A stretch of 6,451 nucleotides of DNA from Desulfarculus sp. (GTDB lineage Bacteria > Desulfobacterota > Desulfarculia > Desulfarculales > Desulfarculaceae): NCBI GenBank assembly GCA_020216625.1, contig JAIUYB010000136.1, forward strand, positions 1 to 6,451, given 5' to 3'. Of the stretch, positions 1-5,277 are shown piece by piece. Under the pieces are notes generated by a model. The model ran no database searches, was not told the origin of the DNA, and was given only the letters and a program-made list of their open reading frames with translations. Every line of letters begins with the position of its first letter. The stretch's first letter is position 1. The translations under genes and the position numbers were made by a program.

Positions 1-1
1 C

Positions 2-307
2 AGGGGCGTGGTGGTTCATTCAGACCGAGGCAGCCAGCGCTGCTCCGGCCTATACCAAGCCCTTTTCATCAAGCACGGGCTGGTGCGCAGCCTTAGCGGC
101 AAGGGCAATTGCCACGACAACGCCTGCGCCGAGAGCTTGTTCCACACGCTCAAGGTGGAGATGGTCCACGGCGAGGCCTTGGTCAGCCGCGAGGCCATGC
201 GCCGGGAGGTGTTTGAATACATCGAGATTTCACGCGACCGCGCCAGTGGGAGTGGTTCCAATGGCCAGCTGGGCCCAATGGCCTTCGGGCCGCAATTGGT
301 CGCTTAG
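2..307 (+). pseudogene. IS3-family transposase (OrfB) 3' fragment, probably decayed
   Basis: This is the C-terminal part of an IS3-type DDE transposase (rve integrase fold); the reading frame is open to the window edge, so the 5' part lies outside. The motif HSDRGSQ carries the second catalytic Asp (codon 23-25). The block GKGNCHDNACAESLF carries the catalytic Glu (codon 131-133). Exactly 35 residues separate them, which is the DD(35)E spacing of the IS3 family. FEYIEI follows as expected, but the usual YNRxRRHS block is replaced by SRDRASGSGS (bases 230-259). The frame then recovers the familiar NGQLxPxAF ending before the stop. That in-frame loss of a conserved block suggests substitution decay, so I call it a probable pseudogene. 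If the 5' half is intact the element could still be complete, and the subgroup cannot be assigned from this piece. Confidence 0.85.
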
Positions 308-324
308 CGGCATGTCCGCCGTGC

Positions 325-339
325 GTGGGCATGATCACA
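325..339 (+). mobile_element. Possible right end of the IS3-like element
   Basis: About 20-30 bases after the transposase stop lies TGGGCATGATCACA. IS3-family elements usually end a short way past orfB in an inverted repeat that finishes in CA, and the stretch up to 337 or 339 fits that position and ending. The left end is outside the window, so the matching inverted repeat and the target-site duplication cannot be checked. The exact boundary is inference. Confidence 0.3.
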
Positions 340-365
340 ACCGGCCAGTGATCGCCAACCGGTTG
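332..365 (+). repeat. Tandem TGATC-N-AACCGG repeats ending in a CAACCGGTTG palindrome
   Basis: Two near-identical units, TGATCACAACCGG (332-344) and TGATCGCCAACCGG (349-362), sit 17-18 bases apart. The second runs into the perfect 10-base palindrome CAACCGGTTG (356-365). This palindrome overlaps the first bases of a TTGACA hexamer (363-368). The arrangement could be an operator for the downstream oxidase gene. It could equally be sequence left at the border of the insertion element. Confidence 0.4.
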
Positions 366-442
366 ACAGTGTTCGATATATGCTAACTATCTGATTGGAT
401 TGATAAGAATTTTGCGCTGCCAGAATTTGTATGATATTTATT
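363..442 (+). promoter_or_regulatory. Candidate promoter region for the GlcD-type gene
   Basis: This stretch is clearly more AT-rich than its surroundings. It contains a perfect -35 hexamer TTGACA at 363-368, with weak -10 candidates at 384-390 (TAACTA or AACTAT, 15-16 base spacing, each 3 of 6 matches). A second, better -10 hexamer, TATGAT (430-435), has no good -35 at the normal distance. A direct repeat AGAATTT occurs at 406-412 and 422-428, just upstream of that box. Start-site assignment between the two is not possible by eye. Confidence 0.45.
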
Positions 443-506
443 AGCCGTGGCCACGCGGCCGCCGAATGGGGGGAGAGAAGAGACATCAGCCTGGAGCAGC
501 CCGCGC

Positions 507-1886
507 ATGAACGCCAATGACAAACAGGCCGTCAAAGATATCGTGGGGGCGGAGAACTACAGCGACTCCCTGATCGATCTGGTCACCTATTCCTACGACG
601 CCTCCGACCACGACCACCGTCCCGAGGCCGCCGCCTGGCCCACCACCACCGATCAGGTCGCGGCGATCCTCAGGCTGGCCAACGCCAGCCGTTTTCCGGT
701 GACTCCGCGCGGGGCCGGCACCAGCCTGGCCGGCGGGGTGGTGCCCGCCCAGGGCGGCCTGGTGCTGGACCTGGTGCGCATGAACCGCATCCTGGCGGTG
801 AACATCGTGGACCGCCAGGTGGTGGTGGAACCAGGGGTGGTCTACGCCGACCTGCAAAAGCTGCTGGCCCCCCAGGGCTTTTGTTTCCCGCCCGACCCGG
901 CCAGCGGCAAGGTCTGCACCATCGGCGGCAACGTGGCCACCAACGCCGGCGGCATCCGGGGCGCCAAATACGGCGTGACCCGGGATTACGTCCTGGCCCT
1001 GGAGGTGGTGCTGCCCGACGGCCGGGTGACCCGCACCGGCAGCCGCTGCATGAAGAGCGTCTCCGGCTTTGACCTGACCCGCCTTTTCGTGGGCAGCGAG
1101 GGCGTGTTGGGAGTCATCACCGAGATCACGCTGAAGATCAGCCCCAAGCCCCTGGCCTCGCGCACCTGCCAGGCCAGCTTCGCCACCCTGGACCAGGCCG
1201 GCCGGGCGGTGACCGCCATCATGCACTCGGGGGTGGTACCCAGCGTGCTGGAGATCATGGACCAGAACACCATCCGGGTGCTGCGCGAGAAGGGCGGCAT
1301 GGACCTGCCCCCGGTCAACGCCATGCTCCTGGTGGAGACCGACGGCTACACCGCCGGCGAGGCCGACTATCAGATGGACCGGGTGTTGGAGATCTTCCGC
1401 CAGGGCGGGGCACAGACCATCGACATGGCCCAGTCCGCCGACCAGGTGGAGGCCCTGTGGGCGGCCCGGCGCAAAGCCGGCAGCACCGCCGGCCAGCTCA
1501 GGCCCTACAATCTGAGCGAGGACGTCACCGTGCCCATGAGCCAGTTGCCGGCGCTGTTGACCGGCATCGCCGGCATCGTGGAGGGCTACGGCCTGCCCTT
1601 CGTGGTCTTTGGCCACGCCGGCGACGGCAACCTGCACCCCAAGATCATGTACGACCGCCGCGATCCGGAGCAGGTGACCAACGTGCACAAGGCCGCCGAC
1701 GAGATCTTCGCCCTGACCTGCTCCCTGGGCGGGACGCTGACCGGCGAGCACGGGGTGGGCCTGGCCAAGGCCCCCTACATGCACCTGGAGCACGACGCCA
1801 ACGCCCTGGAGCTGATGCGCTCCATCAAGCGTCTGCTGGACCCCAACAACATCCTCAATCCCGGCAAGATGAACCTGGACGTCTGA
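507..1886 (+). CDS. glcD: GlcD-type FAD-linked 2-hydroxyacid oxidase/dehydrogenase
   Basis: Predicted FAD flavoprotein of the GlcD / D-lactate dehydrogenase family, oxidising a D-2-hydroxyacid such as glycolate or D-lactate to the 2-oxoacid and passing electrons on to a partner or carrier. The protein is 459 residues, normal for the family. The FAD-binding PCMH domain fills roughly residues 38-215, with PRGAGTSLAGG at 67-77 and PDPASGKVCTIGGNVATNAGG spanning 129-149. The C-terminal oxidase domain shows SEDVTVP (337-343), FGHAGDGNLHP (368-378, candidate metal-ligand His370 and His377), GEHGVG (413-418) and the closing LDPNNILNPGKM. The ATG at 507 is chosen because homologous sequence begins there and GGAG (493-496) lies ten bases upstream; an in-frame GTG at 447 would add 20 unlikely residues. 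No GlcE/GlcF-like subunit or Fe-S gene is next to it, so the substrate and electron acceptor remain open. The family call is firm; the glcD symbol is looser. Confidence 0.88.
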   Translation: MNANDKQAVKDIVGAENYSDSLIDLVTYSYDASDHDHRPEAAAWPTTTDQVAAILRLANASRFPVTPRGAGTSLAGGVVPAQGGLVLDLVRMNRILAVNIVDRQVVVEPGVVYADLQKLLAPQGFCFPPDPASGKVCTIGGNVATNAGGIRGAKYGVTRDYVLALEVVLPDGRVTRTGSRCMKSVSGFDLTRLFVGSEGVLGVITEITLKISPKPLASRTCQASFATLDQAGRAVTAIMHSGVVPSVLEIMDQNTIRVLREKGGMDLPPVNAMLLVETDGYTAGEADYQMDRVLEIFRQGGAQTIDMAQSADQVEALWAARRKAGSTAGQLRPYNLSEDVTVPMSQLPALLTGIAGIVEGYGLPFVVFGHAGDGNLHPKIMYDRRDPEQVTNVHKAADEIFALTCSLGGTLTGEHGVGLAKAPYMHLEHDANALELMRSIKRLLDPNNILNPGKMNLDV

Positions 1887-1918
1887 GAAGGGTGGGGCGG
1901 AAAATCCCGGGGGTTGCG

Positions 1919-1943
1919 CGGGGCGGGGTCGATCCCCGCCCCG
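1919..1943. terminator. Strong GC hairpin between convergent genes
   Basis: A perfect 10-bp stem (1919-1928 with 1934-1943) built on GGGGCGGGG/CCCCGCCCC encloses a 5-base loop. It lies 33 bases past the oxidase stop and 11 bases from the stop of the facing lipoprotein gene. Its position suits a shared bidirectional terminator. Neither side has a proper adjacent T-run (on the minus strand a short TTTT comes only after about 13 bases), so termination may be partial or need Rho. Confidence 0.55.
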
Positions 1944-1953
1944 GCGTTTGGCC

Positions 1954-2451
1954 TCAGGGCTGGGAACCGACGGCCGGGGAGTGATCGTCGGTGCTGTCGT
2001 GGCGGTCGCTGACGCCCTGGCTGGGCGCGCCGCCCGGACCCACGTAGTAGCTGATCGGGCTTTGCGCGCCCTGGTTGTTGAAGCTGCCGCTGATGTGGGT
2101 TCCGGCGCTTTTGCCCACCGTTTCCGCCAGTTGCACGGCCTTCTCGCCCGCGAAGTAGATGCCGCCCACCACCCCCAGGATGCCCAGGCCCTCGCGGGCC
2201 ACCGGGGCCCACTCGTTCTGGTGTTGCCGGACCAGCCCGCCGCCGCCGCCGCCCAGGGGGGCATGGACCAACAGGGCCTCCACGCCTTTCAGCTCGATTT
2301 GCTGGCCAGGTTGAGCCCGCAGCTCCAAGATGGGCTTTTGCAGCCTCAAGGCCTCCAACTGGGCGTTGAGATAGGCGGCCTTTTCCTCGCCGCTGGCGCA
2401 GCCCGCCGCCAGGATGGCCAGCAAGAGCCAAGTGGTCGGGTGTACGCGCAT
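1954..2451 (-). CDS. Small predicted lipoprotein of unknown function
   Basis: A 165-residue protein that I do not recognise as a named family. It begins with a short positive N-terminus and hydrophobic stretch (WLLLAIL) ending in the lipobox LAAGC, so Cys18 should be lipidated and the protein anchored to a membrane after Sec export. Residues 21-46 look helical and charged (KAAYLNAQLEALRLQK), possibly a coiled coil. Next come a short beta-like stretch (QIELKGVEALLVHAP), a run of six glycines (67-72), a hydrophobic glycine-rich segment at about 88-101, and a polar low-complexity tail. The start at 2451 is preferred over an in-frame ATG at 2493, because GGGGGAGG lies about six bases upstream and the signal peptide then has normal length. 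It is transcribed alone, facing the oxidase gene. Its layout vaguely recalls small lipoproteins of prophages in sulfate reducers, but that is memory only and no phage genes are nearby. Confidence 0.75.
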   Translation of the reverse strand: MRVHPTTWLLLAILAAGCASGEEKAAYLNAQLEALRLQKPILELRAQPGQQIELKGVEALLVHAPLGGGGGGLVRQHQNEWAPVAREGLGILGVVGGIYFAGEKAVQLAETVGKSAGTHISGSFNNQGAQSPISYYVGPGGAPSQGVSDRHDSTDDHSPAVGSQP

Positions 2452-2463
2452 CGCCAACCTCCC
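2452..2463 (-). promoter_or_regulatory. Strong Shine-Dalgarno deciding the lipoprotein start
   Basis: Read on the minus strand, the bases just before the ATG at 2451 are GGGGGAGGTTGGCG, giving a GGAGG core with six-base spacing. The alternative upstream ATG at 2493 would place this site inside the coding region. I see no convincing -35/-10 pair for this gene in the divergent gap. Confidence 0.6.
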
Positions 2464-2586
2464 CCGAAATGGCGCGCCCGGCATGGGCGGCATGGTTCAA
2501 GCCTGGCGCGAGCCGGGGTGGCGGTCAGGAGGGATGCTTCACCAATCCGGGGCAAGGGGGGCGGCCTGTGGACCGCGGGGGCGGAA

Positions 2587-2637
2587 GGGGGTTAACCCCC
2601 ACATGGGATGGGGCCTTCGCCCCCTGGCGGCCATCCC
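2587..2637. repeat. Palindrome and stable hairpin in the divergent intergenic region
   Basis: Two adjacent dyad structures are visible. GGGGGTTAACCCCC (2587-2600) is a perfect 14-base palindrome. Five bases later, GGGATGG (2605-2611) pairs with CCATCCC (2631-2637). The enclosed sequence can also form the competing hairpin GGGGC-CTTC-GCCCC (2610-2623). They sit directly upstream of the TATAAT box of the kinase-BON gene, in the 276-base gap between two divergent genes. They could be protein-binding sites or a terminator-like insulator. No T-run follows. Confidence 0.5.
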
Positions 2638-2653
2638 GGTATGCGCCTATAAT
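2625..2653 (+). promoter_or_regulatory. Candidate sigma-70 promoter of the kinase-BON gene
   Basis: A perfect -10 hexamer TATAAT occurs at 2648-2653. With 17-base spacing the -35 position (2625-2630) is TGGCGG, which matches the consensus poorly and overlaps the 3' arm of the upstream hairpin. A start near 2660 would give a leader of about 68 bases. That leader contains a small GCCAC/GTGGC stem (2671-2675 with 2683-2687). A promoter with a weak -35 is often activator-dependent; that reading is inference. Confidence 0.5.
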
Positions 2654-2727
2654 TTGGTTCATGATCGGGAGCCACCCGGTTCGTGGCGGTCAAGGCCGCG
2701 TCATGACGGAGCAAAGGGGATTATTGC

Positions 2728-3555
2728 ATGGCAGTTGTCACCATTTCGCGCAAGGTGGGCAGCCTGGGCGACGAGATCGGGGCCCTGGTGGCCCGCAAGC
2801 TGGGTTACGAGCTGGTCAACCGCGAGGGGATCCACCGCATCGCGCGCGAGTGCGACCTGGAGTTTCGGGACGCCTGCGCCGCTTTCGAGGCCGAGACCGC
2901 GCCGGGCGGGCTGTGGGAGCGGATGTTCTTCCGCGATCCGGCCTACGCCTGCCTGTTCGAGGCCCTGAATCTGGAACTGGCCAGCCGGGGGGACGTGGTC
3001 ATCCTGGGCCGGGGGGCCCAGATCGCCCTGGCCGAGGTGCCCGGGGTCTTCCACGCCCGGGTGGTGGCCCCCGCCGGCCTGCGGGCGGAGCGCGTGGCCC
3101 AGCGCATGGGCCTGAGTCTGGACGAGGCCCGAGAGTTCGTGCGCCATTACGACCAGCAGCGCCGGTCCTTGATCGAGAGCGTCTATCACCGTGACCTCGC
3201 CGACTGGAGCCTCTACAACCTGGTGCTCAACACCGCCAACCTCTCGGCCGAGGCCGGGGCCGAGCTGATCGCCCTGGCGGCCAAGGCCATGCCGCCGGTC
3301 AACGACCCGCAGGCCGTGAGCCAGGAGCTGGCCCGCCGGGCCTTTGCCAAGAAGGTGGAGAGCGCGATCAAGAAGCGGGTTCTGACCAGCCCCTACCACG
3401 ATGTCCGGGTGCAATGCCCCTTGGAGGGCAAGGTGCGCCTGGAGGGATTCGTGCAGGACCGGGACACCCGGCGGCGGGTCGGGGAGATCGCCCAGAAATA
3501 TCCCGGCGTGATCGAGGTGGACAACCAGCTGCGCACCACCGCGCTGGGTTTCTAG
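2728..3555 (+). CDS. Cytidylate-kinase-like protein with C-terminal BON domain
   Basis: A 275-residue cytoplasmic protein with no signal peptide. The N-terminal part (1 to about 190) resembles the cytidylate-kinase-like family: VVTISRKVGSLGDEIG at the start corresponds to its nucleotide-binding loop, VILGRGAQIAL lies at 91-101, and YNLVLNTANL (163-172) matches the family's later conserved block. The loop lacks the classic GxxGxGK[ST] lysine, which is usual for this branch and makes simple CMP kinase activity uncertain. Residues about 205-270 look like a BON domain (AKKVESAIKKRV ... VRLEGFVQD ... VIEVDNQLR), a small fold often linked to membrane or ligand binding. The ATG is supported by AAAGGGGA (2713-2720), seven bases upstream. 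It appears monocistronic. Function is unknown; a regulatory or sensory nucleotide-binding role is possible but not shown. Confidence 0.8.
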   Translation: MAVVTISRKVGSLGDEIGALVARKLGYELVNREGIHRIARECDLEFRDACAAFEAETAPGGLWERMFFRDPAYACLFEALNLELASRGDVVILGRGAQIALAEVPGVFHARVVAPAGLRAERVAQRMGLSLDEAREFVRHYDQQRRSLIESVYHRDLADWSLYNLVLNTANLSAEAGAELIALAAKAMPPVNDPQAVSQELARRAFAKKVESAIKKRVLTSPYHDVRVQCPLEGKVRLEGFVQDRDTRRRVGEIAQKYPGVIEVDNQLRTTALGF

Positions 3556-3579
3556 CCCGCCCGGCCTGGCCTGGGCGGG
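3556..3579 (+). terminator. GC hairpin immediately after the kinase-BON stop
   Basis: CCCGCCC (3556-3562) pairs with GGGCGGG (3573-3579), giving a perfect 7-bp stem with a 10-base loop, starting right after the stop codon. The following bases are G-rich, not T-rich, so alone it is not a classic intrinsic terminator. It may protect the transcript 3' end or work together with the structure ending at 3635. Confidence 0.4.
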
Positions 3580-3609
3580 TGGGGGGAAGTTACGGCCCGG
3601 CTCCGGCCG

Positions 3610-3635
3610 CCCGGCGGAACCGGGTCGCCTTTTTT
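3610..3635 (+). terminator. Rho-independent terminator after the kinase-BON gene
   Basis: GGCGG (3613-3617) pairs with TCGCC (3625-3629, one G-T wobble) around a 7-base loop, and is followed at once by six Ts (3630-3635). A competing stem CCCGG/CCGGG (3610-3614 with 3620-3624) overlaps it. The hairpin plus T-run on the plus strand fits an intrinsic terminator isolating the upstream gene from hisI. Confidence 0.65.
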
Positions 3636-3692
3636 CGGCTGGCAACCACCTGAAATGTGACGATTTGGCGATCATGGATCCGGCCGGGGGGC

Positions 3693-3725
3693 GGGCTTGA
3701 CAAGCCCCAGTTGGCCGGGTAATAA
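3693..3725 (+). promoter_or_regulatory. hisIG promoter with a palindromic operator-like site over the -35
   Basis: A perfect -35 hexamer TTGACA (3697-3702) is followed after 17 bases by TAATAA (3720-3725), a moderate -10 (3 of 6) in a locally AT-rich patch. The -35 lies inside GGGCTTGACAAGCCC (3693-3707), a perfect inverted repeat with 7-base arms and one central base. A dimeric regulator bound there would occlude RNA polymerase. The regulator is unknown. Transcription would start near 3732, giving a short leader of about 30 bases with no room for a classic his leader peptide attenuator. Confidence 0.6.
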
Positions 3726-3760
3726 ATCGTTTTCACCTCAACCCCATCATGGGACGGGCA

Positions 3761-4138
3761 ATGATTCAACTGGATTTCAAGAAGACTGGCGGGCTGATAC
3801 CGGCCATCGCCCAGGACGCGGCCACCGGCGAGGTGCTGATGTTGGCCTTCATCAACCAGGAGTCCTGGGAAAAGACCCTGGCCACCGGCGAGGCGCACTA
3901 CTGGTCGCGCAGCCGCCAGGAACTGTGGCACAAGGGCGGCACCAGCGGCAACGTTCAGAAAATCAAGGCGATCCACGTCGACTGCGACGACGACACCGTG
4001 CTGTTCAAGGTGGAGCAGGTGGGTGGCGCGGCCTGCCACACCGGCATGAAGAGCTGCTTTTATCGCCGGGTGGAGGGCGACGCGCTGGTGACCGAGGGCC
4101 AGCCGGTGTTCGATCCCAAGGAGGTCTACGGCAAATGA
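3761..4138 (+). CDS. hisI: Phosphoribosyl-AMP cyclohydrolase (HisI)
   Basis: Cytoplasmic enzyme for the third step of histidine biosynthesis, opening the purine ring of phosphoribosyl-AMP to give the ProFAR intermediate. The 125-residue protein is the stand-alone cyclohydrolase with no fused HisE pyrophosphatase domain. Visible signatures are [17 protein letters not shown] at the N-terminus, [19 protein letters not shown] (48-66), the metal-binding [14 protein letters not shown] (73-86) and [15 protein letters not shown] (88-102). Cys75, Cys92 and Cys99 match the zinc ligands, and Asp74, Asp76 and Asp78 match the magnesium site. The ATG at 3761 is preferred over one at 3749, since family members begin near MIxLDF and GGGACGGG (3751-3758) gives a modest ribosome site. 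Its stop overlaps the hisG start, so the two genes form an operon. Confidence 0.93.
   Translation: MIQLDFKKTGGLIPAIAQDAATGEVLMLAFINQESWEKTLATGEAHYWSRSRQELWHKGGTSGNVQKIKAIHVDCDDDTVLFKVEQVGGAACHTGMKSCFYRRVEGDALVTEGQPVFDPKEVYGK
4118..4125 (+). promoter_or_regulatory. Ribosome binding site of hisG inside hisI
   Basis: AAGGAGGT, a near-perfect Shine-Dalgarno, lies in the last codons of hisI about nine to ten bases before the hisG ATG. Together with the ATGA start/stop overlap at 4135-4138, it points to translational coupling and fixes the hisG start. Confidence 0.75.
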
Positions 4139-5010
4139 AAACGCCGCTGAAACTGGGCGTGCCCAAGGGCAGCCTTCAGGACGCCACCGTGCGGCTCTTC
4201 GCCCGCGCGGGCTGGAAGATCAACGTCAACGGCCGCTCCTACTTCCCGGAGATCGACGACGAACAGATCGACTGCTCCATCTGCCGGGCCCAGGAGATGA
4301 GCCGCTACGTGGAGAGCGGAACCCTGGACGCGGGCATCACCGGCCGCGACTGGATCCTGGAGAATGACTCGGACGTGGTCTACGTGGAGGAGCTGGTCTA
4401 CTCCAAGGTCTCCACCCGCCCCGCCCGCTGGGTGCTGGCGGTGGCCAAGGACTCGGGCATCAAGGAGGTCGCGGACCTGGCCGGCAAGCGCATCGCCACC
4501 GAGATGGTCAACTTCACCAAGCGCTTTTTCCAGGAGCAGGGCGTGGAGGTGGAGGTCCACTTCTCCTGGGGCGCCACCGAGGCCAAGGTGGTCAACGGTC
4601 TGGCCGACGCCATCGTGGAGGTGACCGAGACCGGCAGCACCATCTCGGCCCACGGCCTGAAGATCATCAAGGAGCTGATGCAGTCCACCACCCAGCTCAT
4701 TGCCAACAAAAAGGCCTGGGAGGACCCGGAAAAGCGCCGCAAGATCGAGCAGATCGCGCTGCTCTTGAAGGGCGCGCTGCGGGCCGACAAGCTGGTGGCG
4801 ATCAAGATGAACGTGCCCAAGATCCGCATCACCGACGTGGTGGAGGTGCTGCCCAGCCTGAACGCGCCCACCGTGGCTCCGCTGTACAACAGCGACTGGT
4901 TCTCGGTGGAGACGGTGGTGGACGAGAGCCAGGTGCGCGACCTGATCCCGGAGCTGATGCGCAAGGGGGCCGAGGGCATCATCGAGTACGCGCTGAACAA
5001 GGTCATCTAG
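4135..5010 (+). CDS. hisG: ATP phosphoribosyltransferase, long form (HisG)
   Basis: First and committed enzyme of histidine biosynthesis, joining ATP and PRPP to give phosphoribosyl-ATP in the cytoplasm. The 291-residue length and a C-terminal domain (about 215-291) identify the long, hexameric form, which carries its own histidine-feedback domain and needs no HisZ. The catalytic part starts with LGVPKGSLQ (7-15), continues through [13 protein letters not shown] (61-73), and has the PRPP-binding loop EVTETGSTI at 162-170. The C-terminal part shows KMNVPKIRI (224-232) followed by the expected [13 protein letters not shown] stretch. The start codon overlaps the hisI stop by four bases (ATGA), with AAGGAGGT upstream, so it should be translated together with HisI. 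No other his genes are in the window, so the pathway is split in this genome. Family assignment is firm. Confidence 0.95.
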   Translation: MKTPLKLGVPKGSLQDATVRLFARAGWKINVNGRSYFPEIDDEQIDCSICRAQEMSRYVESGTLDAGITGRDWILENDSDVVYVEELVYSKVSTRPARWVLAVAKDSGIKEVADLAGKRIATEMVNFTKRFFQEQGVEVEVHFSWGATEAKVVNGLADAIVEVTETGSTISAHGLKIIKELMQSTTQLIANKKAWEDPEKRRKIEQIALLLKGALRADKLVAIKMNVPKIRITDVVEVLPSLNAPTVAPLYNSDWFSVETVVDESQVRDLIPELMRKGAEGIIEYALNKVI

Positions 5011-5042
5011 CCCCCGGGCGGATGGCGGATGATTAATCAGGT

Positions 5043-5085
5043 GAGCTTAGGCGTTTAGCCATCATGCATCCCCGAGCTTAAGGCG
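5043..5085 (+). repeat. Imperfect direct repeat GAGCTTA(A)GGCG
   Basis: GAGCTTAGGCG (5043-5053) and GAGCTTAAGGCG (5074-5085) differ by one inserted A and lie 31 bases apart between hisG and its terminator. The second copy runs into the terminator stem. The same stretch holds a 6-bp GATGGC/GCCATC dyad (5021-5026 with 5058-5063). No role can be assigned. Confidence 0.35.
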
Positions 5086-5162
5086 AGGCGGTCTTTCTCC
5101 TTCGCGCCAGGCGCTCCTTCCGGGGCCGGCGCGCGGGCGAAAGACCGCTTCGCCTGTTTTTT
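5081..5162 (+). terminator. Long-stem terminator after hisG
   Basis: The arm at 5081-5097 (AGGCGAGGCGGTCTTTC) pairs with 5139-5155 (GAAAGACCGCTTCGCCT) over 17 bp with a single G-T wobble. Inside the 41-base loop, CGCGCC (5103-5108) can pair with GGCGCG (5128-5133). Six Ts follow at 5157-5162. The hairpin plus T-run marks an intrinsic terminator ending the hisIG transcript. The stem and loop are much larger than needed, so it could also be a mobile repeat unit or give a stable 3' RNA. Confidence 0.75.
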
Positions 5163-5199
5163 GTCCGGTCGCCCGGCGGCCGGATTGGTGCAAAATAGG

Positions 5200-5225
5200 C
5201 AAGCCCGGAAAAAACCGGGCGCTTG
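5200..5225 (+). promoter_or_regulatory. Hairpin with A6 loop upstream of the aminotransferase
   Basis: GCCCGG (5203-5208) and CCGGGC (5215-5220) form a perfect 6-bp stem around a loop of six As. CAA and TTG outside can add three pairs across a two-base bulge. It lies about 50 bases upstream of the aminotransferase start. If transcription begins upstream, it would sit in the mRNA leader. No clear sigma-70 promoter was found between the hisG terminator and this gene; CAAAAT (5191-5196) is the best but weak -10. Confidence 0.35.
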
Positions 5226-5277
5226 ACCGGAGACGGCCGGGGCGGCCGGACCCAACCGCCAACGACGAGGTGTGGTC

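Noticed and set aside
486..2264. Long open frame on the minus strand (592 codons) across the oxidase gene
   Set aside because: It lies opposite the firmly identified GlcD-type gene; its product is low-complexity Ala/Gly/His/Gln-rich with no recognisable domain, a usual effect of high GC with strong codon bias.
2661..2727. Possible upstream open frame starting at ATG 2661 in the kinase-BON leader
   Set aside because: It has no stop before the gene and continues out of frame deep into it; no ribosome site and no plausible peptide.
2701..3675. 324-codon minus-strand open frame opposite the kinase-BON gene
   Set aside because: It runs through the terminator region and has shadow-like composition; the plus-strand gene has a good ribosome site and recognisable domains.
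3697..4134. N-terminal extension of hisG back to 3697 in the same frame
   Set aside because: It would begin in the promoter and overlap all of hisI; HisG homology begins exactly at the ATG at 4135, which has its own Shine-Dalgarno.
5203..5220. Intrinsic terminator for a plus-strand transcript
   Set aside because: The six As are in the loop and no T-run follows the stem, so it lacks the required 3' tract.
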